Shown here piece after piece: positions 12,759 to 24,206 of a stretch of DNA of 64,000 nucleotides. The DNA lies in the NCBI GenBank assembly GCA_014871385.1, contig CM026426.1, forward strand, positions 36,333,918 through 36,397,917, given 5' to 3'. A model generated the notes under the pieces. That model was given only the letters and a program-made list of their open reading frames with translations, made no database searches and had not been told where the DNA came from. Source of the stretch: Ceratodon purpureus. Its lineage: Eukaryota; Streptophyta; Bryopsida; Pseudoditrichales; Ditrichaceae. Within the stretch, counting starts at the first letter, position 1, and each line of letters starts with the position of its first letter. A program made the position numbers and the translations under genes.

Positions 12759-14610
12759 TCATTTAAGATAAAACAAACTAGCATCTTCGATCTGGTCCTC
12801 AACACCAGTCGCAGGCTCTCCAATTGGTAGTCTAGACATAGCATCTGCTACTCTGTGATCTTTCCTTGGCTTGTACACCATTTTAAAGTCATACTCTAGG
12901 AACAGAAGTAGCCATCTTGCTATCCTGCACGATACTTGCGATTTATTGACCAGGTACACTAGTGCCATATGGTCAACATAGAATACAAATTTATTGCCTA
13001 GTAGATAATGTCTCTAATTCTTCAAGGCATAAACCATGGCTAAAGCTTTCCTCTTAGTAGTACCTTAATTCCTCTCAGCAGAATTCAAAAGTCTATTGGC
13101 ATAAGAAATTGGCTGGTCACACTTCCCTGTTGGATTCTAGGCCAGCATTACTCCTACAATTGTATTTGAAGCATCAATATGCATATGGAACTCCCAGTCC
13201 CATCTCGGTGCAATTAGAATCGGTACATTCTGGTACAGCTCATTGATTTTCTTCCGTGCCTGTTCTTACTGGTCCTTCCAGATGAACTCTTCGATTTTCT
13301 TCATTAGCCTGGTGATGGGCTTCATGATGTGTGCATAGGACTTAATGTAGCACCTGTTAAATTGGGCAAACCCGTTAAAAACCTGGACATCACTAGGCTT
13401 TACTGGTCTAGGCATTTTCTCCACTTCCTTAATCTTTTTAGGATTAGGAAATTTTCCTTCTTTAGACACCACATAACCCAGTATAATACCCGAGAAGATG
13501 AGTAGTAAGCATGTCTCTCAGTTCAAACATATACCATACTCACGGCATTTTTTAAAATACAATCCTAGTTTGACGAGGTGACTAGCAATATCACTATAGA
13601 CACTAAAATTATCTAGGAAAAGTTTCATCAAATCACCAATGATATCATGAAAGGCTCGGTTTACTGCTTTTTGGTATATTGGTGGTGCATTTTTCAGCCC
13701 AAAGGGCATGACTATCCACACAAATGCTCCCCAGTCTGTCAGAGAAGCTGTTTTGTATCGGTCCTCTGGCGCTATCTGAATCTGGTGGTACCCTGAGTAC
13801 CCATCTAAAAACAAATACATCTCATGTCCTGCCATAGAATCCAACACCTCCTCAGTAAATGGTGATGGATGCGGGTCCATTTTAGTGGCAGCATTCAATT
13901 TACAAAAGTCAATACAAATTCTCAACTTCCCATTCTTCTTAAAACAATAACAATTGGAGAGAACCATGTAGCATCCTCTATTGGTGTAATGAATCCGGCC
14001 TAGGGCAATTTATCCAAGTCCTACTTCACAATATTGGCGTAATATGGATTCATTCTATATCTGGCCTGATGTGATGGTGGTATGTCCTTCTCCAGCTCAG
14101 TCTTCTGCTGCGCAATCAAAGGTGGAATACCCTTCAGGTCCTTATAGGTCCACGCAAACACATCGTTGAGCTCCCTGAACAAGGCTTCTGCTTCCCTGGC
14201 ATGTTCTGGACTAATGTCCGCATTCATGTTTAAGTACCGGGGTTCCTCCTCACTTCCCAGGTTAATCTTGCGTAACTAGTCTGACTCTAGTAAGGTCCAG
14301 GCAGCAATATTTAGTTTCATCATCTTCTCTCGGGCTGGTGTTTCATCCACTTCAATATTGCCCTTTACAAAGGTATAGAAATGATCTGGGTAGGCTCGCT
14401 CTAGTCCCCCTCCTAGTCTTGGTCCTCGTCGTTGTTCTGGTCTTTGTCCTGCTCCATACGCGGTAGAGTGACGGTACCAAAGGCTAGTAGATCCTGCTCA
14501 GTAGCTAACCATAAAGCTTCTTCCTCATCGGTTAGTCCTTTAGTGAAATTATAGCAGACCAAGACTTCAAGTAACTTAGGCCTGGGCCCCTTCCGCTCAC
14601 TAACCGAGAC
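12759..14610 (-). pseudogene. gypsy reverse transcriptase and RNase H, broken
   Basis: The RT fingers and palm read KKNGKLRICIDFCKLNAAT, YLFLDGYSGYHQIQIAPED and MPFGLKNAPPIYQKAVNRAF in order from about 13,960 to 13,640. The catalytic YVDD-like box reads FLDNFSVYSD, so the second Asp is Asn. RNase H follows with FHMHIDASNTIVGVMLA (about 13,170) and ends in VYKPRKDHRVADAMSRL (about 12,840), the usual gypsy RNase H tail. In-frame stops include TAG for the Gln of LAQNP and TAG for a Trp. The N-terminal link (14,227-14,021) reads FRELNDVFAWTYKDLKGI. Confidence 0.85.
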
Positions 14611-15134
14611 TGTTTTTACAGTTCCATTACCTCTGATCGTGACCAAGTATTACCCCAATCGTGATTTACCTTAGCATCAATTAACCAAGGTCGACCTAGC
14701 AACATACTATAGGCCTCATTAACTTCCTTATTTTTAATAACAGTTAAAGTGATAAGGTAAGGAATACCATGGATGTGAATTTTCGAATTATGTTTCATTG
14801 CCACTGGGTCAACAATTGTCTAATCTGCCATCTTTAATCTGAAGGGAGCCTTGAGTCCCAGTTGCACATACTCCTCTTCTGTTATCAGGTTAACGCCATA
14901 TCCTCCATTCAACAAGACATTCTCTAAAGTCCTAGTGCCCACCTACACAGTCAACGCCGGCAGTTCTCTATCAACATCAATAGCCAAACTGCTAATCAAA
15001 TCAGTTTTACATGTCTGGCTGGTCATTAGTTATTTGCTCGGTGTTGGCTCTAGTCGAGTGTCTTGGTCTGGTACCAATCCCGGAAAAACGCAAGCCATCA
15101 CAAATTTGGTCAGGTTAAAAGCCATCTTTAGCAG
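14611..15134 (-). pseudogene. gypsy aspartic protease domain, broken
   Basis: The minus strand reads VLLNGGYGVNLIT (about 14,920-14,880) where plant gypsy proteases have LLDGGSGVNL-like sequence, so the active-site Asp is Asn. It continues with a LLGRPWL-type flap/terminal block (MLLGRPWLIDAK, about 14,710) typical of this protease. It would cut the Gag-Pol polyprotein. Frameshifts join it to RT. Confidence 0.65.
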
Positions 15135-16060
15135 CTAACACAAAGATATCGTGATGGGGCTGTCCAAGATTTTCCTTCCCACCAGAGTTGCATAATGCTG
15201 CTCCTGGTGGTCCTCTGTACTGGTCCCCCCTTGGACTTCAAATTCCTGCTGTAGTGTCTTAAAACTGTAATCCAGAGTGTCAGAGTCTGGAAGTCCTGCC
15301 CACTCATTATCTAGTACCTCAGCTTCTTCTTCCTTTTCTACTATTTTTAAGGTATTCTTGACCTTCTCTGGTTCTACCTTCTCATGCTCCTCTTGGAGCT
15401 GAATTTCCTTTAATGCTTCGAGCATAAAACTTTGGATTGTAGTCATTTAATTAATGTCATGAATCGGACATAGTAATCCTGTACTTTCTCTCTCTTTCCC
15501 TGTTTGAAGGACTTCAATTCCCTGTATACTGCTTCATTAGTAGTCTGGTCTGGGTACCTTTGCCTGAAAGCAACTTTAACATCTTTCTATGAGCAGTATA
15601 CATGGTTCTCCTGGAAATTCTCATACCATGCACCAACCTTGTCCAGTAAGGTGGTACCCATTAGATTGATAATTACCTGCTCATCGGTTTCTTCATTGTG
15701 CCATAGGATCATCTTAAACTGCCAAATGTGGGCATCTGGATTCGTACCTTCCTTGTACTTAGAGTAAGTTAGCGGTTCCCTCTGTGCCTCGAGAACTAGC
15801 CCTATTATTGGAGGTACTCTTGGTCTAGCAGCTCATGGGTAAGCTGGTGGACTGTGCCTCACAAGATAACTGCTGTCTATTGTGTCAACTGGCACCCCTA
15901 TTCCCGCGGGTGGTCTATCATCATACAACATTCCTCTCATCATCTCCACTGGCCTTTGATATCATGTTCCTGTATCAGAGACTCCTGCTCCGGCTTCTGC
16001 TCCTCCATTTGGCTAGTATCCTGTTCTGTTCACCTGTGGTCGATACTTATTGCGAGTGAG
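15135..16060 (-). pseudogene. gypsy Gag remnant
   Basis: From about 15,790 down the minus strand reads LTYSKYKEGTNPDAHIW, EQVIINLMGTTLLDKVGAWY and KDVKVAFRQRYPD, matching the capsid region of plant retrotransposon Gag. It continues into an acidic Lys/Glu-rich linker (15,446-15,135) before the protease. Upstream, 16,060-15,800 is Pro/Arg-rich and broken by stops. The Gag N-terminus is missing at the junction near 16,060. Confidence 0.6.
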
Positions 16061-16276
16061 ATGATCCACGTACGTTGGATGTACTCCTCCTCCTCCTATC
16101 GCGCTCGTCCGAGTCCTTATGGGTGGCGACTATTCTTTTTGCGGACTGTGAGTAGAGAGTGAACGAGTGGCAAGGTGTCTTTTCCGCTTCACCAACAATT
16201 GGTTTGCCGGATTTCTTGCTGTCAGGTCGAGTAGTCAGCGACCTAAAGATTAGCCACGACGCCCATAGCACTCAGA

Positions 16277-17214
16277 GTGATCAGCCTAGCGATTTCGGAG
16301 ATGGACGCAAAGATGCAAGAATTGATAGACATTCTCACCCGGATGGAGTGCCAAGGGTTACTCTCCCGACCATTGATTCTAAAAGATAAGGCGATGGTGA
16401 GCGAGATAGTGGAGTGCCCGGAGAATCAGTGGGACCACACAGTTTGGGGACACTCGACTCTGTGGACCACGGCAATGTGGGCGGATACTTACAGGTTTGT
16501 TCAAGAAGGGTTTGGTTGGGCAACCAGGATGGATACATTCATCAAGGATAGGTTCATCGGGAAGATCCTCAAGAACCGCGGGAACTCGGTACATGCATGT
16601 AGTGATCGGTGAGATAGGCAAGCCTGAGCTTTTTTCATTTCGATCCTGTACCCGTTGAAATTGGACCGAGTGATAGCTTCGGTAGGGAACACCATCTTTG
16701 GTGCGTTTACCGATGAGAGGCGAGTCAACTGGGCTCGGATCCTCGAAGACGTCGTCTAGAAGTTACTGTCCGTGATCGAGAAGAAGCTGATATCCATTAC
16801 CTCGTTCCTATATCACCTTCACGAGAAGAAGGGTTGACTGATGGAGAGCGAGGAGAACAACATGAAGGTGGCACTAGCCCTTGTGCACTTCAAGGTTGAC
16901 CTTGACAGCTGGGAAGGTGATCAGGGGGGAGATGATACGGATACGGAGTCAACAGAATTAGCACCGGAAGGGGATCCACTACCGGAACCAGCTCCAGCGA
17001 GATCTCACTCCAAGTCGCGGTCCAAGCGGACGACCTCCCACCACGCGGAACCTTCAACCTCCAGAGATGAGGTGGTGAAGAATACGATCATTAGCGAGCG
17101 AGGCTTTTCGGATGACCCTTTCTAGGCACTTTGGAAGGATACCTCGTACGTCCAAACAAATTACGAGCGGATCGCGTCCATGCTCAAGACGGTGTGCGTG
17201 TTGATGGAAGGATG
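16277..17214 (+). pseudogene. Plus-strand retroelement ORF, 5' half (split by element 2)
   Basis: A broken plus-strand ORF: MDAKMQELIDILTRMECQ, then, after a frame change, ISILYPLKLDRVIASVGN, FTDERRVNWARILEDVV and ITSFLYHLHEKKG, then an acidic/Ser-Arg linker (16,841-17,125) and SYVQTNYERIASMLKTVCV up to 17,210. The FLYHLHEKKG block resembles the plant transposon-protein region often found in extra ORFs of plant LTR elements. Three stops and one frameshift are visible. The ORF stops abruptly at the element-2 end and continues at 31,776 in frame, so it was the insertion target. Confidence 0.5.
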
Positions 17215-17234
17215 CAGGGTGGAAGTATGCTAGA
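17215..17234 (+). repeat. Element 2 left terminal inverted repeat
   Basis: CAGGGTGGAAGTATGCTAGA; pairs with the reverse complement of 31,756-31,775 with two mismatches at bases 14-15. Confidence 0.75.
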
Positions 17235-18636
17235 CCAATGTACTTTTTGAGTCACAGTACATTATACATTGAAGGCATGAATTTTTACTTTAATTACGTG
17301 TACTCAGAAGCTTTTTCTTTGGGTTTTGTTTTGTTTTTCCAAATACTACATATATAGGGACTTCCTATGCATTATTGAATCAGTTAAAAAACCATGTTAA
17401 GTGTGTTCAATTTCTACAATTGTGCACTAGTACAAAAAGGTCACACGGTACTTAAAGGTCACACAATATCTGTATATGAGAAAAGTACACAATTCTTTAA
17501 CATCAAAGGCTCTAATTTTGTTTTCGTTTTTTGCAAAGGAGATAAGAAGGAATAGCCTATTGGAATCTATCCCTGATTTTACAAGTACATAGTTAATTTG
17601 GTCTGTACGTGGAAGTAAGTGCTGGTTTCAGTTGCAACGGAATACAAAGTGGAAAATTATGATTTTTCGTAATCAGAGGCATTATACTTGACGGCGGCAC
17701 GCATTTCTACAATGGCCTTCTGTCAAATAATGATAATGGTCATTTTTTTGTTATTTGAGCCTCAACGTCTTCCTGTGTTCTACTTGTACAAAATGTACGC
17801 ATGAGTATATGATGTACATGGAATCTGTCATGACTACTGCCTCGTTCTTTTCAACAGATCCCGTTTTCCCGGGCCGCCATGCCATGAAGGCGCCGCCACC
17901 TCTTGATTTGTCCACGTCATCGTCTCTCTCACTGATGTCCTCTGATCGCCCATGCAGCACACTGTTGCGTGTTTGCTGTAGCATGTTGTTGGTTGTGTTG
18001 AGGTTTACAATGTGTTGAGGGTTTTGCTTCATGCTGTAGTTTAGCTTGCATGCTGTGCAATAACTCTTGTTCATGAGTTTAAGGGCGGTTGTTCTTCCTC
18101 GGTGAAGAATGTCAACGTCCACGCAGCTGCATGTTGTCCTTGTGTAGAAACTGATAAAATCATACTTTACTGCAGCTCCGATCAATCAGTTCGGTTCTTC
18201 TTGCTGCCATTCATTTTGAGAGGTTTCTGATTCGGGTTATGTTGAAGAAACCCAAGTGTTAAAACAAGGGAATCGTGATTTCTATCTAGGCAAATGCAAC
18301 AATGTAGATGAATCCCTTAGGCGGTCTTTATTCATGAGTCCAGTTTCGATATGTTATTCTGCAAGTAGCTTTGAGAACACACCTTTTGTTTCGGAAAGAA
18401 GGCGTTCAGTAGGGTCTCCTACTACTTCTTGCGAATCTATTGCGTTCAGGAAGTGATGAGATTAATATTCGACGGTGAGTTCCCGTTGCAGTCTCATGAA
18501 AGAGTTATTTTGCATTTTTCATCTGTAAACCCTTCACGGGCTGAACTCCGCGACCATGATCTCCGATTATTCAATTTTAGAAAACTGATGCAAGTCTATT
18601 GTTTTCTACGTCTGTTTTTCTCTTAGGTTTCCAGCG
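17235..18636. other. Element 2 left noncoding region, GTAC-rich
   Basis: No convincing gene. Many (A/T)GTAC(A/T) words occur between 17,240 and 17,820 (for example AATGTACTTTT, CAGTACATT, CTAGTACAAAA, AAAGTACACA). A minus frame at 17,751-18,185 and plus frames at 18,256-18,626 lack domains; the latter probably lie in the 5' leader of the transposase gene, whose ATG follows a CTCTTAG acceptor-like site. Confidence 0.45.
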
Positions 18637-21600
18637 ATGGGAAACACCGCTAAGAGGCAACGCTTGCGACAGGGTATCAGCCGCCCAGGTCCAGCAGCTA
18701 GGCTTGCTGAAGCTCGCTTGCAAGAGGAGTTTAGGGCCGTAGCTACAGAGGGGGCAAGAGAAAGGAAGGCCCTTCAGAGAGCACGAGATAGACAAAGACA
18801 CGAGGAGGCATTGGTTTTAGCTTCTGTGCCATCGGATCATGAAGTTGATGATGCTCTCATTGTGCGGGAGTTGAACCGGATCTCCTTTCGCATGCCACAG
18901 TACATAGTCGAAGAGTTGAGAAGTTGTCCCGGTCCATCTAGTAGGAGAGATGTTATGGAGAAGGTCATGCGTCATAACACTATTTGGCCTTTGCTACCTA
19001 TTTACTATGCTCAACCACATGAAGCAAAGGTAATTCATTCTTTCATTGAGAACTTCAAGTACGAGTTACAGTTAGTGAAGCAGGCTAAATCTAACAAGCT
19101 GTTGGCAAGGAAGAGTGCTTTGTTAGATGCCGCAGTTAGCCAGGGGATCGAGGGAGTGAGGCCGTTGTCACATGTTTTGGTTACAACACAAAAGAGCATC
19201 AATATTGCGTTAAACAGAAGGGTTTACGCCCCCAATACTCCAGACACGGTTTGCAGTCTTCGATTACATCGGAAGAAGAGATCAGGATTATCTGAGTACG
19301 TCAAAGAATGCATTCATGCATGGTGGAATGGTCAAACAAAAGTATCACCGAACAAGAAGGACATCGTCAAGCATAGAGTAGGTCGAAAAGACTGGGCCAA
19401 ACCTCATCCAACACATTACTTGTGCGAGCCTCAGGTGAGTTGTAACTTATTGATTTCTTGTTTGTATAATATGATGAGTCTGATTGCTTAGTTTACATAC
19501 TTCAGTACCTCATAGAACAATATGGGTATCTAAAGGTTGTAGAGAAGTCAACATTAGTTACTTTGTAGTTGTTGTCTAGCATATTTTGCCCGGGCTGCAT
19601 TCCATGATACATAGTTTGGATCAAACAATTATAAGAAAAAGAACTATACATAGTCTTCTTCATGTGTGTACTCTTTGTAATGTAAACTTCTAGCAAGGTC
19701 CTTTTAGAGCGAAGTGTAATTTAACTGGTTGTGTAATTTGGAGTCAATAGATGATTTAGTGCTTTTGCGGACTTTAGATTAAATTGGAGAAGTGGTACCG
19801 TGAGTACTTTACGGTCATAGTAAGTACTGGACGTGCGCAGTAATGTACTTTTTGACTTTGGACTTCCCCTAGTTGCGATTCAGGGGTGTAAATGTCCATA
19901 TGATGGTTTGTCACTGTACTTCTTGTACTAGGTTAGAGTTTTTCTTTAATACAGTGTTTAGTTATTGACTAAGACTACTACTTTTGAACACTCAGCAACA
20001 ACTTAGAGTACGATTTAGTACTTGAAGTCATGTACATACGTTGCGTTGCGTTGTATTGTATGGTCTTCATGTACCTTATATACTTGCGATATTGTTCAAA
20101 ATACTGAGGGGTACCGACTGCTCTTATCTATGTCCTTTTGTAGAGTAATGGTGTCAGTTTTCTACAATTAGTACATTTCATTGCATGTTTTGTAACAGGT
20201 TCTGAATGAGGGTCCTAAATTGTACCTGATGTACACTTGTACGTGATTGGCAAACCTCATTCTTCTTGCGCTTCGAAGAGGTCCACCCAGAATGTACTGT
20301 GCGGCAGAGGGCTTTTGAGAGGTTGAAGCCGTGGTGGGTGCGAAAACTGAAGGAGAGGAATACCAGCTGTTGCATATACCATGTGGAGATGGACATGATG
20401 AAGGTTGGATTGAGCAAGCTTAGAGACAAAGTCAAGGGGCTCCATGTGCATACTGCATGTGATTGTGCGTGTATAGTGTGCACAGGCAGTATGGAAGAGA
20501 CTTGTTGTGCGCATGAGAATATTTTCAAACGAATAACTCTAATGTGGAAATCATGTGTTTGTCCAAAAGGAGAATTTGATGTGTGGCATAGGCTTGAATG
20601 TCTCATGGACGATTGTTCTAGCTGTGGTTTCCAACTCTTTCCTATTTGCCCGCATGAGTTGTCTGGTTCTAACACCTTTCTTGTTAGATGGAAGTCTTTC
20701 GAGTACTACCAGGTGGGAGTCGATGCTCAGTCTGGAAAAGTGAAGAAACGTCTTCGGGAAGCTTTCAGAGAGACAGCTGTTCACGAATTCTTATCTTATA
20801 TGGAGAAAATACTGACCACCTTTATCACACACAACTTCAAGGCACGATGGCAAGATGAGCAATGTCAATTGATGATGAAGAACGTTCCAGAGGGAGTGGT
20901 TGTGTCACATATCGACTATGCAGAGAACTACACTTTTGTCATCCAAAATGAGGTCCAGAGCTTGTACTACTTCAGTACTAGTGTGACCATCTTGGTGCAC
21001 ATTACGATGTGGAAAGAAGGAGAGCAGACCATGAAGCAGACTCACTTCTATATATCTGATGATAAGGCTCACAATTCAGCATTTGTTCAACACTGTTTGA
21101 CGCTGCATTGGGATTGGCTGGGTGATTCAGGGTTGACACCGGAGGAACATTGGGTCTACAGTGACGGGTGTAGTTCCTAGTTTAAGTGCGCGACAGCTAT
21201 GTACTTTGTTGCACGCTACCCTGCGCTTATTGGGGGTTGCAAGATGCGGTGGAACTATTTTGAGTCGGCTCATGGAAAAGGAGAATGGGATGGGGCTGGT
21301 GCCGTGGTGAAGAGGGCGCTTGCTGCTGAGCAGATCCAGAATCCATTGAGGCCCTTACAGAATGCCGCTCAAGTTGTGAAGTTCCTGGAGAAGAAATACA
21401 CAGAGCGCGTTGCCAGCTCATATGCTCATGCTAAAACTTCCCCTCTTTCACGTGTATTTTGGTTAATAGGAAATACAGAGGTGGATCATAATGATAAGAG
21501 TATTAAGTGTAACACTTTGCCCGGCTTAAAGAGTCTCTATTCTATTATGGGCTTCTCTATGGCTGATCCGACTATGCTTAGAACTCGAGAGTTGTCATGC

Positions 21601-22266
21601 TTCTGCGTCCCGTGCATTTATGGTGATTGGACTGAGTGTGAGAACTTGGCGCATGTGCAGGAGTGGGCTGTTCAGAGGCTGTGCCCGATGCACGCAGGAG
21701 GTGTAGCACAGCAAATTGAAGAAATTGACGATGAGGCTAACTGGGTGTCTGACGGCATTTCAGAGGAGGTCGATGACTTGGTGGACATCGGCGAGAATTT
21801 CATGATTCCAGCAGAAGAGGAGAATGAAGACAGGGTGGAATTCTACATTCTCCAGTGTCAAGCGAAGAAGTTTGTGTTAGCAGAGCCCAAGACTTGCCCT
21901 TTAGGGGGGGTATTTAGGGATGAATCCAAGTGCTCCCCCTTTTTTTTGCTTGAGTCATCTATTGTCTAGCATAGTAGTCTGTGATTCAGAGAACGTGCAA
22001 TCCCTTATTTTCTTTTATTCTTTATAATCTTCTTTTCATGCTACCCACACCCATTACGTAGTATCACCCATTTTGTATTTCTTTTTTTATTTCGAGTCAG
22101 GCTGGACAGTCATAGTTCTACACTTTGCTGGATATTAGGTACTGTAATTTTTTCCTTTTTGTTTTGGGCCTTTTACAGGGAGCACTGGATAGCGGTACCT
22201 CAAGAGCTCATATCCGAGGATAGCCGTGATATCGTAGAATGTTGGAATTGGAAGCTATCGATTTAG
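18637..22266 (+). pseudogene. DDE-type transposase of element 2 (intron-containing, one in-frame stop)
   Basis: Exon 1 runs from the ATG at 18,637 to about 19,433 (ends CEPQ, donor GTGAGT). After a GTAC-rich intron, exon 2 starts near 20,230 and carries a Cys cluster (CDCACIVCTG, ETCCAHENIF) and DDE-type blocks: HIDYAENYTFVIQNEVQSLY, then ISDDKAHNSAFVQH, then VYSDGCSS, then HGKGEWDGAGAVVKRAL. A Cys-rich tail follows (ELSCFCVPCIYGDWTECENL). The last exon (22,179-22,266, acceptor TTTTACAG) reads EHWIAVPQELISED and ends in TAG. One in-frame TAG at 21,178-21,180 interrupts SDGCSS-FKCATAM where Gln is expected. The same block pattern is known from uncharacterised transposase-like proteins in animal genomes; I cannot name the superfamily. 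It should cut and rejoin element ends; this copy looks inactive unless read through. Confidence 0.7.
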
Positions 22267-22534
22267 GGTGAGAGGTTTGTTTCTCATTTGACGTTGGTTT
22301 TAGAAGTACTGGTTGGTGTTTAGACAAGTATTAAGACTACTCAAACAGTACCATTGAAACATTGATTCTAAGAATTTACAAGTGAGTTTATAAACTCAAG
22401 TTCAGGCTTTGAGCTCTAGAGTTTAAATGGTTGTCTATTTATTTGAGTTGTTCTATGTTTGCTTGAGAATAGTTGAAGTTCCAAGAGTCCCAAAAATCCT
22501 TGCATTTGGTTTACTTGTACATGTAGTGCATCAA

Positions 22535-22650
22535 AAAATGTACAAAGAGTATATTCTGGATATGCAGGTGTAGTATATAAAAATGTACAAAGAATATATT
22601 CTGGATATGTACGTGTAGTATATGAAAATGTACAAAGAGTATGCTCTTAA
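22535..22650. repeat. 44-bp tandem repeat, about 2.5 copies
   Basis: Units start at 22,535, 22,579 and 22,625 with AAAATGTACAAAGAGTATA, followed by TCTGGATATG and TGTAGTATAT. Lies between the transposase and SET genes, at their convergent 3' ends. Confidence 0.8.
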
Positions 22651-22803
22651 TACATCTTTGCTAGTACAAACAGTATATTGGCAGAAATATTGTTCAAGAT
22701 TAACCCCTTTCATGCATAAACAAAAGGCTTGCTGTTGAAATTCTAGAAGAATGTACAAGTGTGGTTCTGCTTTACAGAAGGATATCACAACACATATGTG
22801 GAG

Positions 22804-23910
22804 TCATCTTCTCCTAGGTGGTTTACTGGCTGACCTTCGGATGGCAAGTGGTAAGGCATTGTCTCTACACATTTTACTCATATACTTACAAGTAAACCGA
22901 GGTAGGTCCATATCATCATTGTTAAAATTAGTGCCATAGTCCCAAGTTAGTTCCTCTCCAGGACGTATGATATGACTTGCAAAAAATGATACATGATAGA
23001 AGCGGCAATCTACACTCTCTATCGAAACAGGTATGCCCACTAGCTTAGAATCTTTACACCTCTAATGACAGAGGCCCACAGTCAGGCCATACCGTAGAAT
23101 GTAAGAAGAAAGACCGCAAAGTATGTAGAATACCGTCGTAAGTTCTAACCTGTGGTTAAAAAACCTGGCCACATTTCCAAATCGAGTAGAATCCAAGCAC
23201 AATGCATTGTGGTCATCTAGTTTCCGCTCAATGGCCCACTCAGCATCAAGTTGCAAGCTATAGGACTAACCCCCAACTACCCCCACGTTCCTAACCATTT
23301 GCTCAGCATTTGTTAAAATCTCTACCGCCAACTCAAAAAAGAACGCACCTCTAGGTATTAGCTCAGTTGTCCGAATCCCCCACCCCGTAAGGGCTGTAGG
23401 AAAAACCTCTACTTGAAACTTCATCCCCTGCTGGACAACACGATTGCCACAATCACTATAACACCTACACTTGACACTGCACTCCTTAAGGAAAAGACGA
23501 AGAACATGACCTCGGCACAGTGATTCGCCATTAAAACACCGCCTACCCTTCTTACAGTAATGTGCATCTTCTTCGTTGTGATTGTAGAGAAACGCGTCCT
23601 CCACAATGCCTCCTTTGGTGTATGCAACTCCTCCCACTGAATCGGCTTGGCACGCACAAGTACCATTCCCGCCGAAGCATTCCCGGGAACAAAGACAGTA
23701 GTCCTCGGGGCGAAGGCTTTGAAAGGTGGTAGGCACGTGTGCTTGGTCATAGACCAAGCAAGAATTAATATACTGAAAATAAGTCATAGCAATATCAGAC
23801 CGACCAACAAGGACAGGGATCCTCTCGAGTCCCTTAGACAAATCTGCTGCATCATACCAAGCTTTGGCCTGGTAGAATTCCATCCCAATAGACCACCTTC
23901 TCCTCGTCAT
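22804..23910 (-). pseudogene. SET-domain histone methyltransferase-like protein (SUVR/H3K9 type), one in-frame stop
   Basis: Exon 1 (23,910-23,150) has a Cys-rich pre-SET region (DYCLCSRECFGG, GTCACQ, then KECSVKCRCYSDCGNRVVQQG begins the SET) and SET motif I, TGWGIRTTELIPRGAFFFE. A TAG at 23,266-23,268 interrupts it between MVRNVGVVGG and SYSLQLDAEW. The exon ends in the cofactor-binding block FGNVARFFNHR. The GT-AG intron (23,149-23,060) keeps phase, giving NHR-CKDSKLVGIPV. Exon 2 has RPGEELTWDYG with the catalytic Tyr, then a post-SET FTCKYMSKMCRD in which one Cys of the usual CxC is Tyr. Family knowledge: SUVR-type enzymes methylate H3 Lys9. Protein about 340 residues, without the N-terminal domains of host SUVRs. 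It lies inside element 2, so it is cargo, perhaps a captured host gene. Confidence 0.75.
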
Positions 23911-24206
23911 ACTCTTAAAAATAGAAATGCAAAGTTCCGAGGCTGCTGAGGAAGACTAACATAAGTACAAATGCAAAGAAATCACAATGGATCGCAAATA
24001 ACACATCAGCATGGAAAATAAAGTACACAAGCCGTAACCCTTCCCTATTAGGAAGACCTCAGTGATGAGGTAAGATACATTAATATACCTGCAAATCCGT
24101 TCTATACAAGCATTCTACCGCAGCTCAATAGATCAAAAACCAAAAAAATTAAAATACTAAAAGCAATCTACAGATTGCTCAAGCCCTCATTCTAAGTGCC
24201 GCCTCT

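Larger units (their letters stand above)
8244..16060 (-). mobile_element. Ty3/gypsy LTR retrotransposon, decayed, minus strand
   Basis: Reading the minus strand from 16,060 down, the order is gag remnant, aspartic protease, reverse transcriptase, RNase H, integrase, a long extra ORF, a polypurine tract and an LTR. The protease-RT-RNase H-integrase order defines the Ty3/gypsy group. Many in-frame stops and several frameshifts show it is dead. The 5' part (gag start, primer-binding site, 5' LTR) is missing at 16,060, where plus-strand material begins. A related LTR at 34,191-35,268 in the same orientation may be the displaced 5' LTR, but the flanking 5-mers (ACATT left, GAGCA right) do not match. 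Confidence 0.85.

Noticed and set aside
18637-22266. KDZ (Kyakuja-Dileera-Zisupton) assignment for the element-2 transposase
   Set aside because: A Cys cluster is present, but the DYAENY/SDGCSSQ/HGKG blocks and unclear short target duplication do not fit KDZ as I know it; left unnamed.
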